Shown: positions 32,363-40,554, counted from the stretch's first letter. The stretch is DNA of 43,631 nucleotides from Syntrophorhabdus sp. PtaU1.Bin058 (GCA_002067975.1 MVRS01000235.1:1-43631); one strand, 5' to 3'. Numbers and translations are program-made. The notes: a model not told the origin generated them from the letters alone.

Positions 32363-32761
32363 ATGGCGAATATGATCATGCAAGGGACCATACTGGGTTT
32401 CGAAGGATATAGTAATTACACGCTGAAGAATGATTTTGACGAGTCGTCACCCTTTTCTATCCTTGAATGCAGGGACAGCGACCTCTATTTTGTCGTGGTA
32501 GACCCTTTTTTCCTGAACAAGGATTACAGTTTCCAGGTCGATGACGCCACGATCAACGAATTGCAGCTTACCGAAAATCCCTATGACGAGATCTTTGTCC
32601 TGTGCATAGTAAGGGTGGGCAACGAATCACATTCGGTGAATTTCCGGGCCCCCCTGGTATGCAATTCCGTAAAGGGTATCTTTAGACAGATCGTCCTGCA
32701 GGACGAAACGTATCCCACATCTACTACCTTTTCATTCAAAACCGATACAGAATCAGCATAG
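32363..32761 (+). CDS. fliW: Flagellar assembly factor FliW
   Basis: 132 residues. FliW pattern is visible: GTILGFEGYSNYTL, SPFSILECRDSDLYFVVVDPFFLNKDYSF, LCIVRVGNESHSVNFRAPLVCNSVKGIFRQIVL. FliW binds either flagellin or CsrA. When flagellin leaves the cell, FliW is free to sequester CsrA and allow flagellin translation. It is 6 bp downstream of csrA and convergent with fliS-fliD-fliC. A heptad-repeat element, not a classic terminator, follows the stop. Confidence 0.97.
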   Translation: MANMIMQGTILGFEGYSNYTLKNDFDESSPFSILECRDSDLYFVVVDPFFLNKDYSFQVDDATINELQLTENPYDEIFVLCIVRVGNESHSVNFRAPLVCNSVKGIFRQIVLQDETYPTSTTFSFKTDTESA

Positions 32762-32768
32762 CAAAGCG

Positions 32769-32907
32769 CATAGCGGAACACCCGTGAGGGCCGAGGGACG
32801 AAAAGACCGAAGGACGAGGGACGACCGCTTCGCTTAAGACGAAGGACGAAAAGAATTGTTTCTTTGGTTTTTTGCCATTCACTATTCACTATCGACTATC
32901 GACTGCC
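32769..32907. repeat. Composite heptad-repeat element after fliW (inverted copy at 36611)
   Basis: CATAGCGGAACACCCG (32769-32784); GACCGAA/GGACGAG heptads (32805-32824); a hairpin CTTCG-loop-CGAAG near 32828; then ATTCACT twice and ATCGACT twice (32877-32904). Positions 32807-32907 are the reverse complement of 36611-36710 with about 7 differences. In each copy the element reads the same way relative to the operon that ends beside it (fliW here, the glycosyltransferase there). Confidence 0.9.
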
Positions 32908-32916
32908 TTTATATTG

Positions 32917-33309
32917 CTAAAATTCGGGGTTCCTTGACTTGATATCGAGCCATCCCTCCTGAATAGTCCTTAGCAGGGAGGCGATGTGGTCGATCTTGCC
33001 TGAGTCGTTCTTGATATTTGCCAGCACGAGTTCCTTGGACATATACAGGTAGAGGCTCTCGAGGTTGGCAGTGATCTCGCCCCCGTCTTCGCTGTTAAGG
33101 GAGTTGCTGAGTTCGTTGATAATGGCGATTGCCTTGTCGATGCACTTGATCTTTGTCTGCAGGTCCTTATTCTCTATGGCGTGCGCCGCCCTCTCAAGAT
33201 ATTCTATGACCCCGCTGTAAAGCATGATGATAAGGTCAAGGGGCGTGTTTGTGGTAACCGTTGCCCGTGTGTAGGCATTTCTTGCATATGCCGGATTGAC
33301 AACGCTCAT
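32917..33309 (-). CDS. fliS: Flagellin export chaperone FliS
   Basis: 130 residues. FliS pattern: AYTRATVTTNTPLDLIIMLYSGVIEYLERAAHAIENKDLQTKIKCIDKAIAIINELSNSLN and LYLYMSKELVLANIKND. FliS binds the C-terminal helix of flagellin to stop early polymerisation and bring it to FlhA. It lies 16 bp after fliD in the fliC-fliD-fliS unit. It ends 10 bp from the repeat element. Confidence 0.96.
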   Translation of the reverse strand: MSVVNPAYARNAYTRATVTTNTPLDLIIMLYSGVIEYLERAAHAIENKDLQTKIKCIDKAIAIINELSNSLNSEDGGEITANLESLYLYMSKELVLANIKNDSGKIDHIASLLRTIQEGWLDIKSRNPEF

Positions 33310-33325
33310 TCATTCCTCCGGGGAC

Positions 33326-34741
33326 TTATTTATTGAGGTTGCTTAGTGCATCCATCTGCATCTCGAGGTAACTGCTTGTATTCTGAAGCTCGTTGAGCAT
33401 GGTGTTGAGGGCAGTATATTTTTTCGTAAGGGCCGTCTCGGTAAGCTCCAGTCTTTTCTCCATGTCCTCTTCGTCCTGCTGGATGCTCTTTATCTGCCGC
33501 TGATACCCTTCTTTGCCGGTAGGTATGATGGTGTTGATGTAGTCGGACAGCGTCGTTTCCATGGATGACGCCATACTGTCGAGCATCTCCGTAACATCCG
33601 TCTCGCTGTTCGAGAGGGCGCTGTCGAGGGTTGACGTGTCGAGGCCCAGCACCCCGTCCTTGTCGTGCGTCACCCCCAGGCCGGCAAGCGTCAGATCATC
33701 GTATTTTATCGTAGTGGAATCCCGTAATATATTATAAAGGCCCAGCAGCGTTGAGTTGCCTTGCAGGATGCCGGTCGAGTCCTGGGTGCCCCTCAGGGCC
33801 TTTATCGTGCTCTGTACCTGGTTGTATGCGGACACGAAAGAGCTAAGCTTCGACTTCAATGTGCTGGAATCCGTGGACACTGAAAGCGAAACGGACGATC
33901 CCTCGCTCCCCTCGATGAGGGTGAGCGTAACGCCGCTTATGAGGTCCGATATCGTGTTGCCGGAACGCGTAACGGCAAGACCGTTCACCGTAAGGCTTGC
34001 GTCCAGAGAGGCCTGGGATTGCGTCATGTTGGCGACGCCGCCCGTAACGTTCCCTTCATCGTCATACGTTGCGTTGAAGGCAAGCCTCGACAGGCCCGTC
34101 GTATCGGTTTCGCTGCCGGCCTCTTCGTACGTCCCGTTGTTGTCTTCATCGACCATCACGGTGACCCTGTTCGATGCGCCTGTTGAATCGACGGAGAGCA
34201 GGAGCCTGTAACCCGTCCCGTCGTTGATAACGGACGCGGTTACGCCGGCGTCGGCATCGTTTATGGCGTCTTTGATGCCGGACAGGGTATTGTTCGATGA
34301 ATCGATGGTGATCTCTTTGGCCTCGTCGGTCCCTACCTGTATCTTGATCTTCTGTGTGGCATATGTCGTGAGGTCGGCGACCTCGCTGTTCTCATCGGAG
34401 AACGTCGTTGAATAGATGTTCTGCGACGTTGCGATATTGGTGACTTTAATGGAGTATGTGCCTGCTTTTGCCGAAGAAGAGGCGGTAGCGGTGAAATACT
34501 GGCTGTCGGAAACTGTCGCAGACATACCAAGCAGGTCGGAGTCCTTCAGGTTTGTGACGGTGCTCTTAAGGCTCGTAATGGCACTGAGCAACGTCCCGTA
34601 AGCGCTCAACTTTGCCTGGTAATCAGCCTCTTTCTCCTTGAGTGCGGTAAGCGGCTGTTTTTGAACCTCCATGAGCTGACTGACAAGGGTCGTTGTATCA
34701 ATACTTCCTATAGTGCTTGATATGCTGCTTGTTGTTGACAT
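33326..34741 (-). CDS. fliD: Filament cap protein FliD (HAP2)
   Basis: 471 residues from the ATG at 34741. FliD N-terminal pattern (TSSISSTIGSIDTTTLVSQLMEVQKQPLTALKEKEADYQAKLSAYGTLLSAI) and C-terminal pattern (IIPTGKEGYQRQIKSIQQDEEDMEKRLELTETALTKKYTALNTMLNELQNTSSYL) are clear. The cap sits at the filament tip and folds incoming flagellin. GAGGAGG lies 6 bases before 34741; upstream in-frame codons back to 34804 fall in a hairpin and are not used. It is downstream of fliC and before fliS. Confidence 0.96.
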   Translation of the reverse strand: MSTTSSISSTIGSIDTTTLVSQLMEVQKQPLTALKEKEADYQAKLSAYGTLLSAITSLKSTVTNLKDSDLLGMSATVSDSQYFTATASSSAKAGTYSIKVTNIATSQNIYSTTFSDENSEVADLTTYATQKIKIQVGTDEAKEITIDSSNNTLSGIKDAINDADAGVTASVINDGTGYRLLLSVDSTGASNRVTVMVDEDNNGTYEEAGSETDTTGLSRLAFNATYDDEGNVTGGVANMTQSQASLDASLTVNGLAVTRSGNTISDLISGVTLTLIEGSEGSSVSLSVSTDSSTLKSKLSSFVSAYNQVQSTIKALRGTQDSTGILQGNSTLLGLYNILRDSTTIKYDDLTLAGLGVTHDKDGVLGLDTSTLDSALSNSETDVTEMLDSMASSMETTLSDYINTIIPTGKEGYQRQIKSIQQDEEDMEKRLELTETALTKKYTALNTMLNELQNTSSYLEMQMDALSNLNK

Positions 34742-34774
34742 TGTGCCCCTCCTCTTAATTATCGGTAAAGAGCT

Positions 34775-34802
34775 GCCACGGGCAGCCATTGCCGCCCGTG
34801 GC
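34775..34802 (-). terminator. Hairpin between fliC and fliD
   Basis: 9-bp perfect stem GCCACGGGC / GCCCGTGGC with a 10-nt loop, just after the fliC stop. No strong T-run follows on the minus strand, so it probably acts as a partial terminator or 3' stabiliser that lowers fliD-fliS relative to fliC, rather than as a full stop. Confidence 0.6.
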
Positions 34803-34812
34803 ATTTATTCGA

Positions 34813-36360
34813 TTACTTGCCCAGTAGAGCAAGGATCTGCTGCGGTAAAGTATTTGCCTGGGCAAGGACAGATATACCCGCCTGCTGCATTATCATGGAT
34901 TTCGTCATGTTGGCTGTCTCTGCAGCGAAGTCGGCATCCATGATCCTTGAACGCGCTGCGGTGATGTTCTCGCGGACGTTGTCAAGGTTCCGGATCGTCG
35001 ATTCGAACCTGTTCAGTTTTGCACCGAGTGTTGCCTTTTCAGAGTTAAGGATGTCAAGGCCCTGCTTTGCTATCAGGATCGCCAGGTTGGCGTTCGCAGC
35101 ACTCGTTACACTCAGTGAGTTGGCGGACTGCTGTGTCAACGTGACGGTCGATGAAGAGGAGCCGACACCGAATGTGGCGCCCGTTGCCGTACCGTCAAGG
35201 GTGACGGAGGTATCGGAGTACGCGCCGTTGAAGATGATCTTGCCGTTCTGCCCTGCCGCAACCGACATTGTGGAGCTTGCGAGGACATTCGACAGGGCTG
35301 AGCCGTTCGTTACGCCTGCGTATTGGGAGACGCTTATGCCTGCGCCTGATGTGTTCGTCAGGACGAGCACCTGGTTGGCGGCACCTGTCTGGCTGGTATC
35401 ATAGTTGGTCGTAGTCATAACGTAAGCCGTTACGCCCGTTGATGCCGTCTTGGCGTTGATCGCCGACAACATGTTGGTTATAGCCGTATCGGCTGATGCG
35501 GCCTCACCTGCTGCTGCGGCTACGAAGCTGCCTATCTGTACGCCGTTGATGGTCAGGAACCCTGCATCCACATACTGTGCCGCTGCAGCGGATGTCAGCG
35601 ATGCCGTCATGGCGGCGCTGCCGGCTACGAGTGAGTTCCCGACTGAGAAGGCGGTAACGCCGTGGTCGCCTGTATACTGGTTGATCCTGTTCACGAGGGA
35701 AAGGCTGTTGTTCTGGACCGACGTTGTAGCGATCGCATCCCCGATGTCCTTGCCGTTGATCGTGGCGTTTGCGGAAAGCCCTGTGCCGAGGAAGGTCAAC
35801 CCTGCTGATTTGCCGATGGATGAACCGCCTATGCTTTCCGAATATGTTGTTGAGATGCCCATCGAGGTGGGGGAAACATTTGATGTGGAGACGTTGATAG
35901 TCTCTTTTATCTCGGTCCCGACCTGCACGTCGATGCTCTTGGACTGGTTGAGGAATGCCTCACCGTTGTATCTCGTCTGTGATACGATCCTGTTCAACTC
36001 GTCTACAAGCTGGCTGACCTCAGTGTTCATGGAGCTTCTGTCTGTCGAGGTGTTATAGCTTGACGACTGTTCTGCCAGCTCGTAAATCCTCTGGAGGCCG
36101 GTGATCATCTCGTCCATTGCGCCTTCAGCGGTCTGCGCGAAGGACACGCCGTCGTTTGCGTTTCTCATAGCCACTGTGAGGCCGTTGATCTGGCGCTGCA
36201 TCCTTGTTGCGATAGCAAGACCTGCAGCATCGTCTTTTGCCGAGTTGATCCTCAATGTGGAAGAAAGTCTCTGCATTGCCGTGGCAAGAGGGCTTTCTGT
36301 TTTTCTCAAGTTTCTCTGTGCGTTTAACGCATAAAGGTTAGTGTTGATTGTTAGAGCCAT
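34813..36360 (-). CDS. fliC: Flagellin FliC
   Basis: 515 residues. N-terminal D0/D1 (MALTINTNLYALNAQRNLRKTESPLATAMQRLSSTLRINSAKDDAAGLAIATRMQRQINGL) and C-terminal D1/D0 (NVRENITAARSRIMDADFAAETANMTKSMIMQQAGISVLAQANTLPQQILALLG) are classic. The central ~300 residues are Ser/Thr/Ala-rich with flagellin-IN motifs (LTINGVQIGSF) and no Cys: the exposed, probably glycosylated surface. Strong AAGGAGGA site. Driven by a sigma28 promoter at 36504-36530 through a ~137-nt leader with likely CsrA sites. It is the only flagellin in the window. Confidence 0.98.
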   Translation of the reverse strand: MALTINTNLYALNAQRNLRKTESPLATAMQRLSSTLRINSAKDDAAGLAIATRMQRQINGLTVAMRNANDGVSFAQTAEGAMDEMITGLQRIYELAEQSSSYNTSTDRSSMNTEVSQLVDELNRIVSQTRYNGEAFLNQSKSIDVQVGTEIKETINVSTSNVSPTSMGISTTYSESIGGSSIGKSAGLTFLGTGLSANATINGKDIGDAIATTSVQNNSLSLVNRINQYTGDHGVTAFSVGNSLVAGSAAMTASLTSAAAAQYVDAGFLTINGVQIGSFVAAAAGEAASADTAITNMLSAINAKTASTGVTAYVMTTTNYDTSQTGAANQVLVLTNTSGAGISVSQYAGVTNGSALSNVLASSTMSVAAGQNGKIIFNGAYSDTSVTLDGTATGATFGVGSSSSTVTLTQQSANSLSVTSAANANLAILIAKQGLDILNSEKATLGAKLNRFESTIRNLDNVRENITAARSRIMDADFAAETANMTKSMIMQQAGISVLAQANTLPQQILALLGK

Positions 36361-36366
36361 AGTCTA

Positions 36367-36401
36367 TCCTCCTTGAATTTTACTGTTCGGGCATCCTGCC
36401 C
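36367..36401 (-). promoter_or_regulatory. Candidate CsrA-binding region in the fliC leader
   Basis: On the mRNA, GGGCA-GGA-TGCCC (36389-36401) can form a 5-bp stem presenting GGA in the loop, the preferred CsrA target. About 14 nt further on, CAAGGAGGA (36367-36375) is the ribosome site and also holds GGA. This two-site layout resembles the Bacillus hag leader, where CsrA blocks flagellin translation and FliW relieves it. Confidence 0.7.
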
Positions 36402-36503
36402 TTTGAGCGATACGTTGAGGGAAACACTTATGGACGCAGAATGATCTTTCACCTCCTTTTTCCATGTATGGATGTTTTCTCTCATCGCTCTCGCTTGTGT
36501 AGA

Positions 36504-36530
36504 TTATCGGAGGGATGTGGAAAAACTTAA
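36504..36530 (-). promoter_or_regulatory. Sigma28 promoter of fliC
   Basis: Minus strand: TTAAGTTT, 11 bp, TCCGATAA; 14 of 16 consensus positions with the exact 8-11-8 spacing. Start expected near 36497, giving a leader of about 137 nt to the ATG at 36360. Confidence 0.9.
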
Positions 36531-36540
36531 ATTCTTAGAA

Positions 36541-36768
36541 GGTGAAATGTGAAAGGTGAAAAGGTGAAAGGTGAAAAAGGCAGTCGATAGTCGATAGTGA
36601 ATAGTAAAAAGGCGGTCGATAGTCGATAGTGAATAGTGAATAGCAAGAAACCAAAGAAACTATTCTTTTCGTCCTTCGTCCCAGCGAAGCGGTCGTCCCT
36701 CGTCCTTCGGATCTTACGGCTGGACTTGTTCGCCTTAACCTTGAACGTTGAACATAGAACGTTGAACA
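36541..36768. repeat. Heptad-repeat mosaic between fliC promoter and glycosyltransferase gene
   Basis: From left: GGTGAAA/TGTGAAA (36541-36576, one extra A); AGTCGAT twice then AGTGAAT (36582-36602); GGTCGAT, AGTCGAT, AGTGAAT twice (36614-36641); CGTCCTTCGTC-type heptads (36670-36710); TTGAACG, TTGAACA, TAGAACG, TTGAACA (36741-36768). 36611-36710 is the inverted copy of 32807-32907. This fills almost the whole non-coding stretch after the fliC promoter; I see no other signal. Confidence 0.9.
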
Positions 36769-36782
36769 GATTTTTATCCTGC

Positions 36783-38822
36783 CTATACCTTTAATAACTC
36801 TCCGGCAAACTTAATATAATCGTCGTCTTTCGGCAGCTTGCCGCACCATTTTGCGAAAAAGGCGATCCGTTGCCTCCATTCTTCGTTGCCGTCTTCTGAG
36901 GATATCGCGGAGGGGTCTGCGGTCATTTGTGCATGGCCGAAGGTCTCCTTGAAGACGATAGCGAGGCATTCGGGGAGGTAGGCGACATCGTATCCTTTTT
37001 CCCTTGCTTCAAGACATATATCGGCCTCGATAAATTGGTCGGTTATCCTTTCATCGAAGCCGGCCATAGTCTCATAATGTTCCCGGCGCATGGCTATCAG
37101 GCCGCCGCCGACTGCATCGTACGTGCCTTCATCAACAATGTCCCTTATCATCCTCGGGACATGATTGAAATCAAACCGTATGCCGAGGCAGTGAGGCTCC
37201 ATGCCGGGGCCTTTCAGGGGGATGCCGACTATGCCCTTTTGCATGGCCTCTGCAATGCCCCGGTCTTTGAAATAGAGGATCCCGGACTTCATAAATATGA
37301 GGTATTCGCCGGTTGAGGCATTGGCGCCTTTGTTGTAAAGGTGCGCAAGACCCTGTTTCTCTGATTCGACAACCTGGATGTCGCCTGAGATGCCGGACAG
37401 GGCCTCCCTGACGGTGCTGTCGCAGGTAACGACAATCACCTCCCAGTCGGCGAATCCCACGTTCTGCGATAATGAGGTGAGCGTGGCGAGGAGCGCCTCC
37501 TGGTCATGGTCGGCAGCGACAACGTAGCTTACCCGGTCCTTCCGGAAGGCGCAGGCTTCTTCCCCGGACTTTATTGCCGGGGCATTCCTTTTCCCTCCAT
37601 TGCCCGCGTGCCTGACGCCCATGATGTGGTCCATGATCTCCACGGTGCCGGGCACGGACCTCTGGTTGTTCATATAGAAGAAATGGTGGAGGAAGCTGTC
37701 CACATTTTTCCGGATCTCTTCAGGCACCCCCTCCCTGATCGTCCGGTAGAGCGGTTCGTACGATTCGGCGAGGGACTGGGATATGCCGAGCTCCGCGTAA
37801 TAATCAGGGAGCCGGTCGGTGCCGGGGAATGAAAAGAGGGGTCTGCCGAACGAGAGGGCCTCTACGGCCAGCGTGGTCTTTCCGAGCGTCACGCAGTAGT
37901 CTGCAACAGGCAGGAGATGGTAGGGGTCATAATTCTGGAATACAAGGCAGGACGGAAATTTTTCTTTGAATACCGCTTCTATGTTGTGCTTGTAGGCCTC
38001 ATAGCTGACCTTGGGGTGCCACTTGAAGATCGGGGTTATATCGTCGCTGATGCCGCCGAGGAGCTGCTCCCAGACGGACGGGTCGTTGATTATGCCCCAT
38101 TGGATGCTGACAAGGAAGAGGACGACCTTCCTGCCGGGCGGGATGTTCAGGTCCTTCTTCGTCTTCGCGACCTTTTGCGGCTGGAAATAGACGTCCCTGA
38201 TCGTCGAAAGGTGGGTATTGCCCACGAGGACCATCTTCTCCGGTGCGGCCTTGGCCTTTGCCAGCCTCTCTTTTGTGTCGTCGCCCCACAGCACGAGGGC
38301 GGTGCTGTATTCCGAGTGGCTGCTGAAGCTCAGCCTGTCTTCGTAATAATCGCCTTCCTGGGAGGTGACATAAGGTATCCCGTATTTTGCGGACAGATGC
38401 CCCATCAGCTTGCCCCAACGGTTGCGCTCGTGGAGCGCGTAGATCATGTCGGGTTTCTCCGCCTTGATAAATTCCTCAAGACAGAAATAGTCTTCGAACC
38501 CGGCTGTAAGCAGGTTGGCCTGCATCACGATGGGCCAGTGCCTGAGACCGTCCCACGTGAAGTACCGGTCCTTCCATACTTCGAAGAAATTGTTTATGGT
38601 TGCCTGGATCTTTTCCCTCGCTTCACCCGTTACGTAATTTTGCAGCAGTTTACATTCCTTGCCTTTCTGTACCAGATCCATTTCATAGGGAAAGTCGGAC
38701 ATGGTCGTAAAATAGACGATCCTGGCGCCGAGCCTTTCCGCGTACTCGGTGACGGGCCACAGGAAGCGCGTATGATGGGGGAGGGCTACAAAACAGGCGA
38801 TCTTCTTTCCTTTCAGGCTCAT
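36783..38822 (-). CDS. Two-domain glycosyltransferase, probable flagellin/surface glycan
   Basis: 679 residues. The N-terminal ~420 residues resemble GT-B-type or CDP-glycerol-transferase-like surface-carbohydrate proteins: LVGNTHLSTIRDVYF, VVLFLVSIQWGI, PIFKWHPKVSYEAYKHNIEAV, LPVADYCVTLGKTTLAVEALSFGRPLFSFPG. The C-terminal ~230 residues are GT2-like (VSYVVAADHDQEALLATLTSLSQN, NKGANASTGEYLIFMKSG, VGGGLIAMRREHYETMAGFDERI) but without a clear DxD. No membrane segment. Last gene of the minus-strand glycan operon; ATGA overlap with its upstream neighbour. Its position next to fliC suggests flagellin modification (inference). Confidence 0.8.
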   Translation of the reverse strand: MSLKGKKIACFVALPHHTRFLWPVTEYAERLGARIVYFTTMSDFPYEMDLVQKGKECKLLQNYVTGEAREKIQATINNFFEVWKDRYFTWDGLRHWPIVMQANLLTAGFEDYFCLEEFIKAEKPDMIYALHERNRWGKLMGHLSAKYGIPYVTSQEGDYYEDRLSFSSHSEYSTALVLWGDDTKERLAKAKAAPEKMVLVGNTHLSTIRDVYFQPQKVAKTKKDLNIPPGRKVVLFLVSIQWGIINDPSVWEQLLGGISDDITPIFKWHPKVSYEAYKHNIEAVFKEKFPSCLVFQNYDPYHLLPVADYCVTLGKTTLAVEALSFGRPLFSFPGTDRLPDYYAELGISQSLAESYEPLYRTIREGVPEEIRKNVDSFLHHFFYMNNQRSVPGTVEIMDHIMGVRHAGNGGKRNAPAIKSGEEACAFRKDRVSYVVAADHDQEALLATLTSLSQNVGFADWEVIVVTCDSTVREALSGISGDIQVVESEKQGLAHLYNKGANASTGEYLIFMKSGILYFKDRGIAEAMQKGIVGIPLKGPGMEPHCLGIRFDFNHVPRMIRDIVDEGTYDAVGGGLIAMRREHYETMAGFDERITDQFIEADICLEAREKGYDVAYLPECLAIVFKETFGHAQMTADPSAISSEDGNEEWRQRIAFFAKWCGKLPKDDDYIKFAGELLKV

Positions 38823-40009
38823 GACAGTATCCTGTGAATGATATCGGCGACAGTGAGCTGCCGCCTCTTTTTTGTATATTGTTCGAGTATGGCCTCCCTG
38901 AGGGCCTCTTTCGAGTGTGCAAAGACGGTATCATTGAAGTGCGGATGGGCCTTCCTGAGGGGGTTATATATGATCCCTCCCTTTCGATATTTGATGGCGA
39001 ACCCGAGGGAGACGAGATATGTCGTGGCGATGATCATGTCGCACAGCATTATCACGTTGACGAGGCCGTCGATATTCAGCGTGTAAAACCTCTTCAGTTC
39101 CCTGTCCATGACAGGTTTCGTAAGGGCGTTGAAGACATCCTTCTCATGGAGGTTCCTTACCGCATATTGGGTGAATACAAAAAAGACGTCCGTCTTTATG
39201 TCCGCATCTGAGATGACCTCGAATATTTCGTAGAGCTGCTGCCTGTTCCTGGGATGGTTGACGACGATGATGCCGAGGCTGTCCCTGTCAACGTGTATCG
39301 ACTGGCCGAACATAAGGTTCTTGTACGTATCTTCCACCGTGGAGATGCAGTAGTTGTCCATCAGGGCGTCCGCTACGAATATCCTGTGTTCATCAACGCC
39401 CCTGGAGACGAGGTACCTCTTTTCGTACTCTTCCTTCACGATAAAGTAGTCGAGCATGGTGAGGAGGATGGGGGGCATATCAAAGACCGGGAATAACTGG
39501 ATGCCGGCAACGGGTATCCCGTTCTCCTTTGCAAAGAAGAGGCTATGCGTATAGAAGACGTCGGTAAGCACAGCCGGCGATTCATCTGCCGACGGGATCG
39601 GAAAAAGCATAAGGTCATAAGGTTCGGTGATCGCGGGGAATATGTCTGACGAGACGTTCCAGAGGAAATCATCGAAGCCGACCTGTTTCCAGAATTTCAT
39701 GTCTGTTCCGGGGACCAGGAGGTCATGGTTGAGGCGGATGAAGGTCTTTGCGAAACTGTCCCGCTGCACCATGGTCCAGAAACGGAACTCGTTTTTCATC
39801 ATTATATGTCTGATCGTCTTGATCCCGCCTGTCTTTTCCGCTATAGCGTCATGGACCTTGGCGGTATGGGTGTAGATGTCTATATGGACAGAGTTGCCCG
39901 CGATCCCCTTGACCAGGTCTATCAATCTCCTCTCCGTGATGTCCAACTCCTTTTCACCAACGGGTAAGATGATCCTTACGGGTTTTCCCGGCCGTACCTT
40001 CTTGCTCAT
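38819..40009 (-). CDS. Conserved carbohydrate-biosynthesis-like protein, function unknown
   Basis: 396 residues from the ATG at 40009. Not firmly recognised. The layout looks like a GT-B/epimerase-like protein: RIILPVGEKELDITERRLIDLV near the start, YDLMLFPIPSADESPAVLTDVFYTHSLFFAKENGIPVAG, LGIIVVNHPRNRQQLYEIFEV, and MCDMIIATTYLVSLGFAIKYRKGGIIYNPLR near the end, recalling the sugar-nucleotide site of the neighbouring N-terminal domain. 40009 is chosen because it overlaps the upstream stop as ATGA; codons back to 40108 would lie inside that gene. Likely a glycan-pathway partner of 36783-38822. Confidence 0.65.
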   Translation of the reverse strand: MSKKVRPGKPVRIILPVGEKELDITERRLIDLVKGIAGNSVHIDIYTHTAKVHDAIAEKTGGIKTIRHIMMKNEFRFWTMVQRDSFAKTFIRLNHDLLVPGTDMKFWKQVGFDDFLWNVSSDIFPAITEPYDLMLFPIPSADESPAVLTDVFYTHSLFFAKENGIPVAGIQLFPVFDMPPILLTMLDYFIVKEEYEKRYLVSRGVDEHRIFVADALMDNYCISTVEDTYKNLMFGQSIHVDRDSLGIIVVNHPRNRQQLYEIFEVISDADIKTDVFFVFTQYAVRNLHEKDVFNALTKPVMDRELKRFYTLNIDGLVNVIMLCDMIIATTYLVSLGFAIKYRKGGIIYNPLRKAHPHFNDTVFAHSKEALREAILEQYTKKRRQLTVADIIHRILS

Positions 40010-40554
40010 CGCTGCAACCCGTTGCAATTGATGGCCGTTATCGCTTCCAGAACCTTGTTCATGACAGGGCTCTGCGTCGTCTTGGCCAGCCGTTTTACAA
40101 CATCGCAAAACTCACGGGGGGCGCTGGAGTGCATGTACGAGAGGGGTATCAGCTTGTTGCAGACCTCCCCGAGCGCTGCCTCGCCTGAGAATTCATATTC
40201 ATAGCGGCTCTCGTCATTGGTTGTGAGGGAGACTAAGTACGTGATAAGCGAGGCAAACATCTCATCGTAGCGTTTTGCGTTCCCCAGGCAAAGGGCCCAT
40301 AAGAACAGCAGATCGGCGTGGTCCTTCTTTACACGAAGACCTTCATCGAGATACTGGAGCGCCTTCCTCATGTCATCCTTTTCCAGGTTGATCTTGCTGA
40401 GGAGAAAGAGCGTCTTCAGATACACGATGTTGTCGCCGGTTTTCTCTTCGTCGGGAACCGATTCCAAGGTCTTCTCAAGGGATTCCCTTGCCCTGTCTTC
40501 CAGTCCTACCCTGAGGTAGGTTATTGCTGTGTCGTAATTCGCTTGATAGTTCAC
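40006..40554 (-). CDS. TPR-like helical protein in the glycan operon
   Basis: 182 residues. Helical pairs resembling TPRs: DTAITYLRVGLEDRARESLEKTLESVP, IVYLKTLFLLSKINLEKDDMRKALQYLDEGLRVKKDHADLLFLWALCLGNAKRYDEMFASLITYL. The last third is less regular. GTG start with AGGAGA 6 bases upstream; no ATG fits. It overlaps the next gene by 4 bp. TPR proteins and TPR-fused transferases are common in flagellin-glycosylation islands; its partner is probably one of the transferases here (inference). Confidence 0.75.
   Translation of the reverse strand: MNYQANYDTAITYLRVGLEDRARESLEKTLESVPDEEKTGDNIVYLKTLFLLSKINLEKDDMRKALQYLDEGLRVKKDHADLLFLWALCLGNAKRYDEMFASLITYLVSLTTNDESRYEYEFSGEAALGEVCNKLIPLSYMHSSAPREFCDVVKRLAKTTQSPVMNKVLEAITAINCNGLQR

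Noticed and set aside
32762-32916. Classic Rho-independent terminator between convergent fliW and fliS
   Set aside because: The CTTCG/CGAAG hairpin is not followed directly by a T-run; the region is better described as a repeat element that might still end transcription.
34759-34766. Minus-strand ACCGATAA, a sigma28 -10 match before fliD
   Set aside because: The region 11 bp upstream has no TAAAGTTT-like box (it is the GC-rich hairpin), so a separate fliD promoter is not supported.
37917-38837. 306-codon open frame on the plus strand across the two-domain glycosyltransferase gene
   Set aside because: Antisense shadow of a gene with recognisable transferase motifs; no signature of its own.
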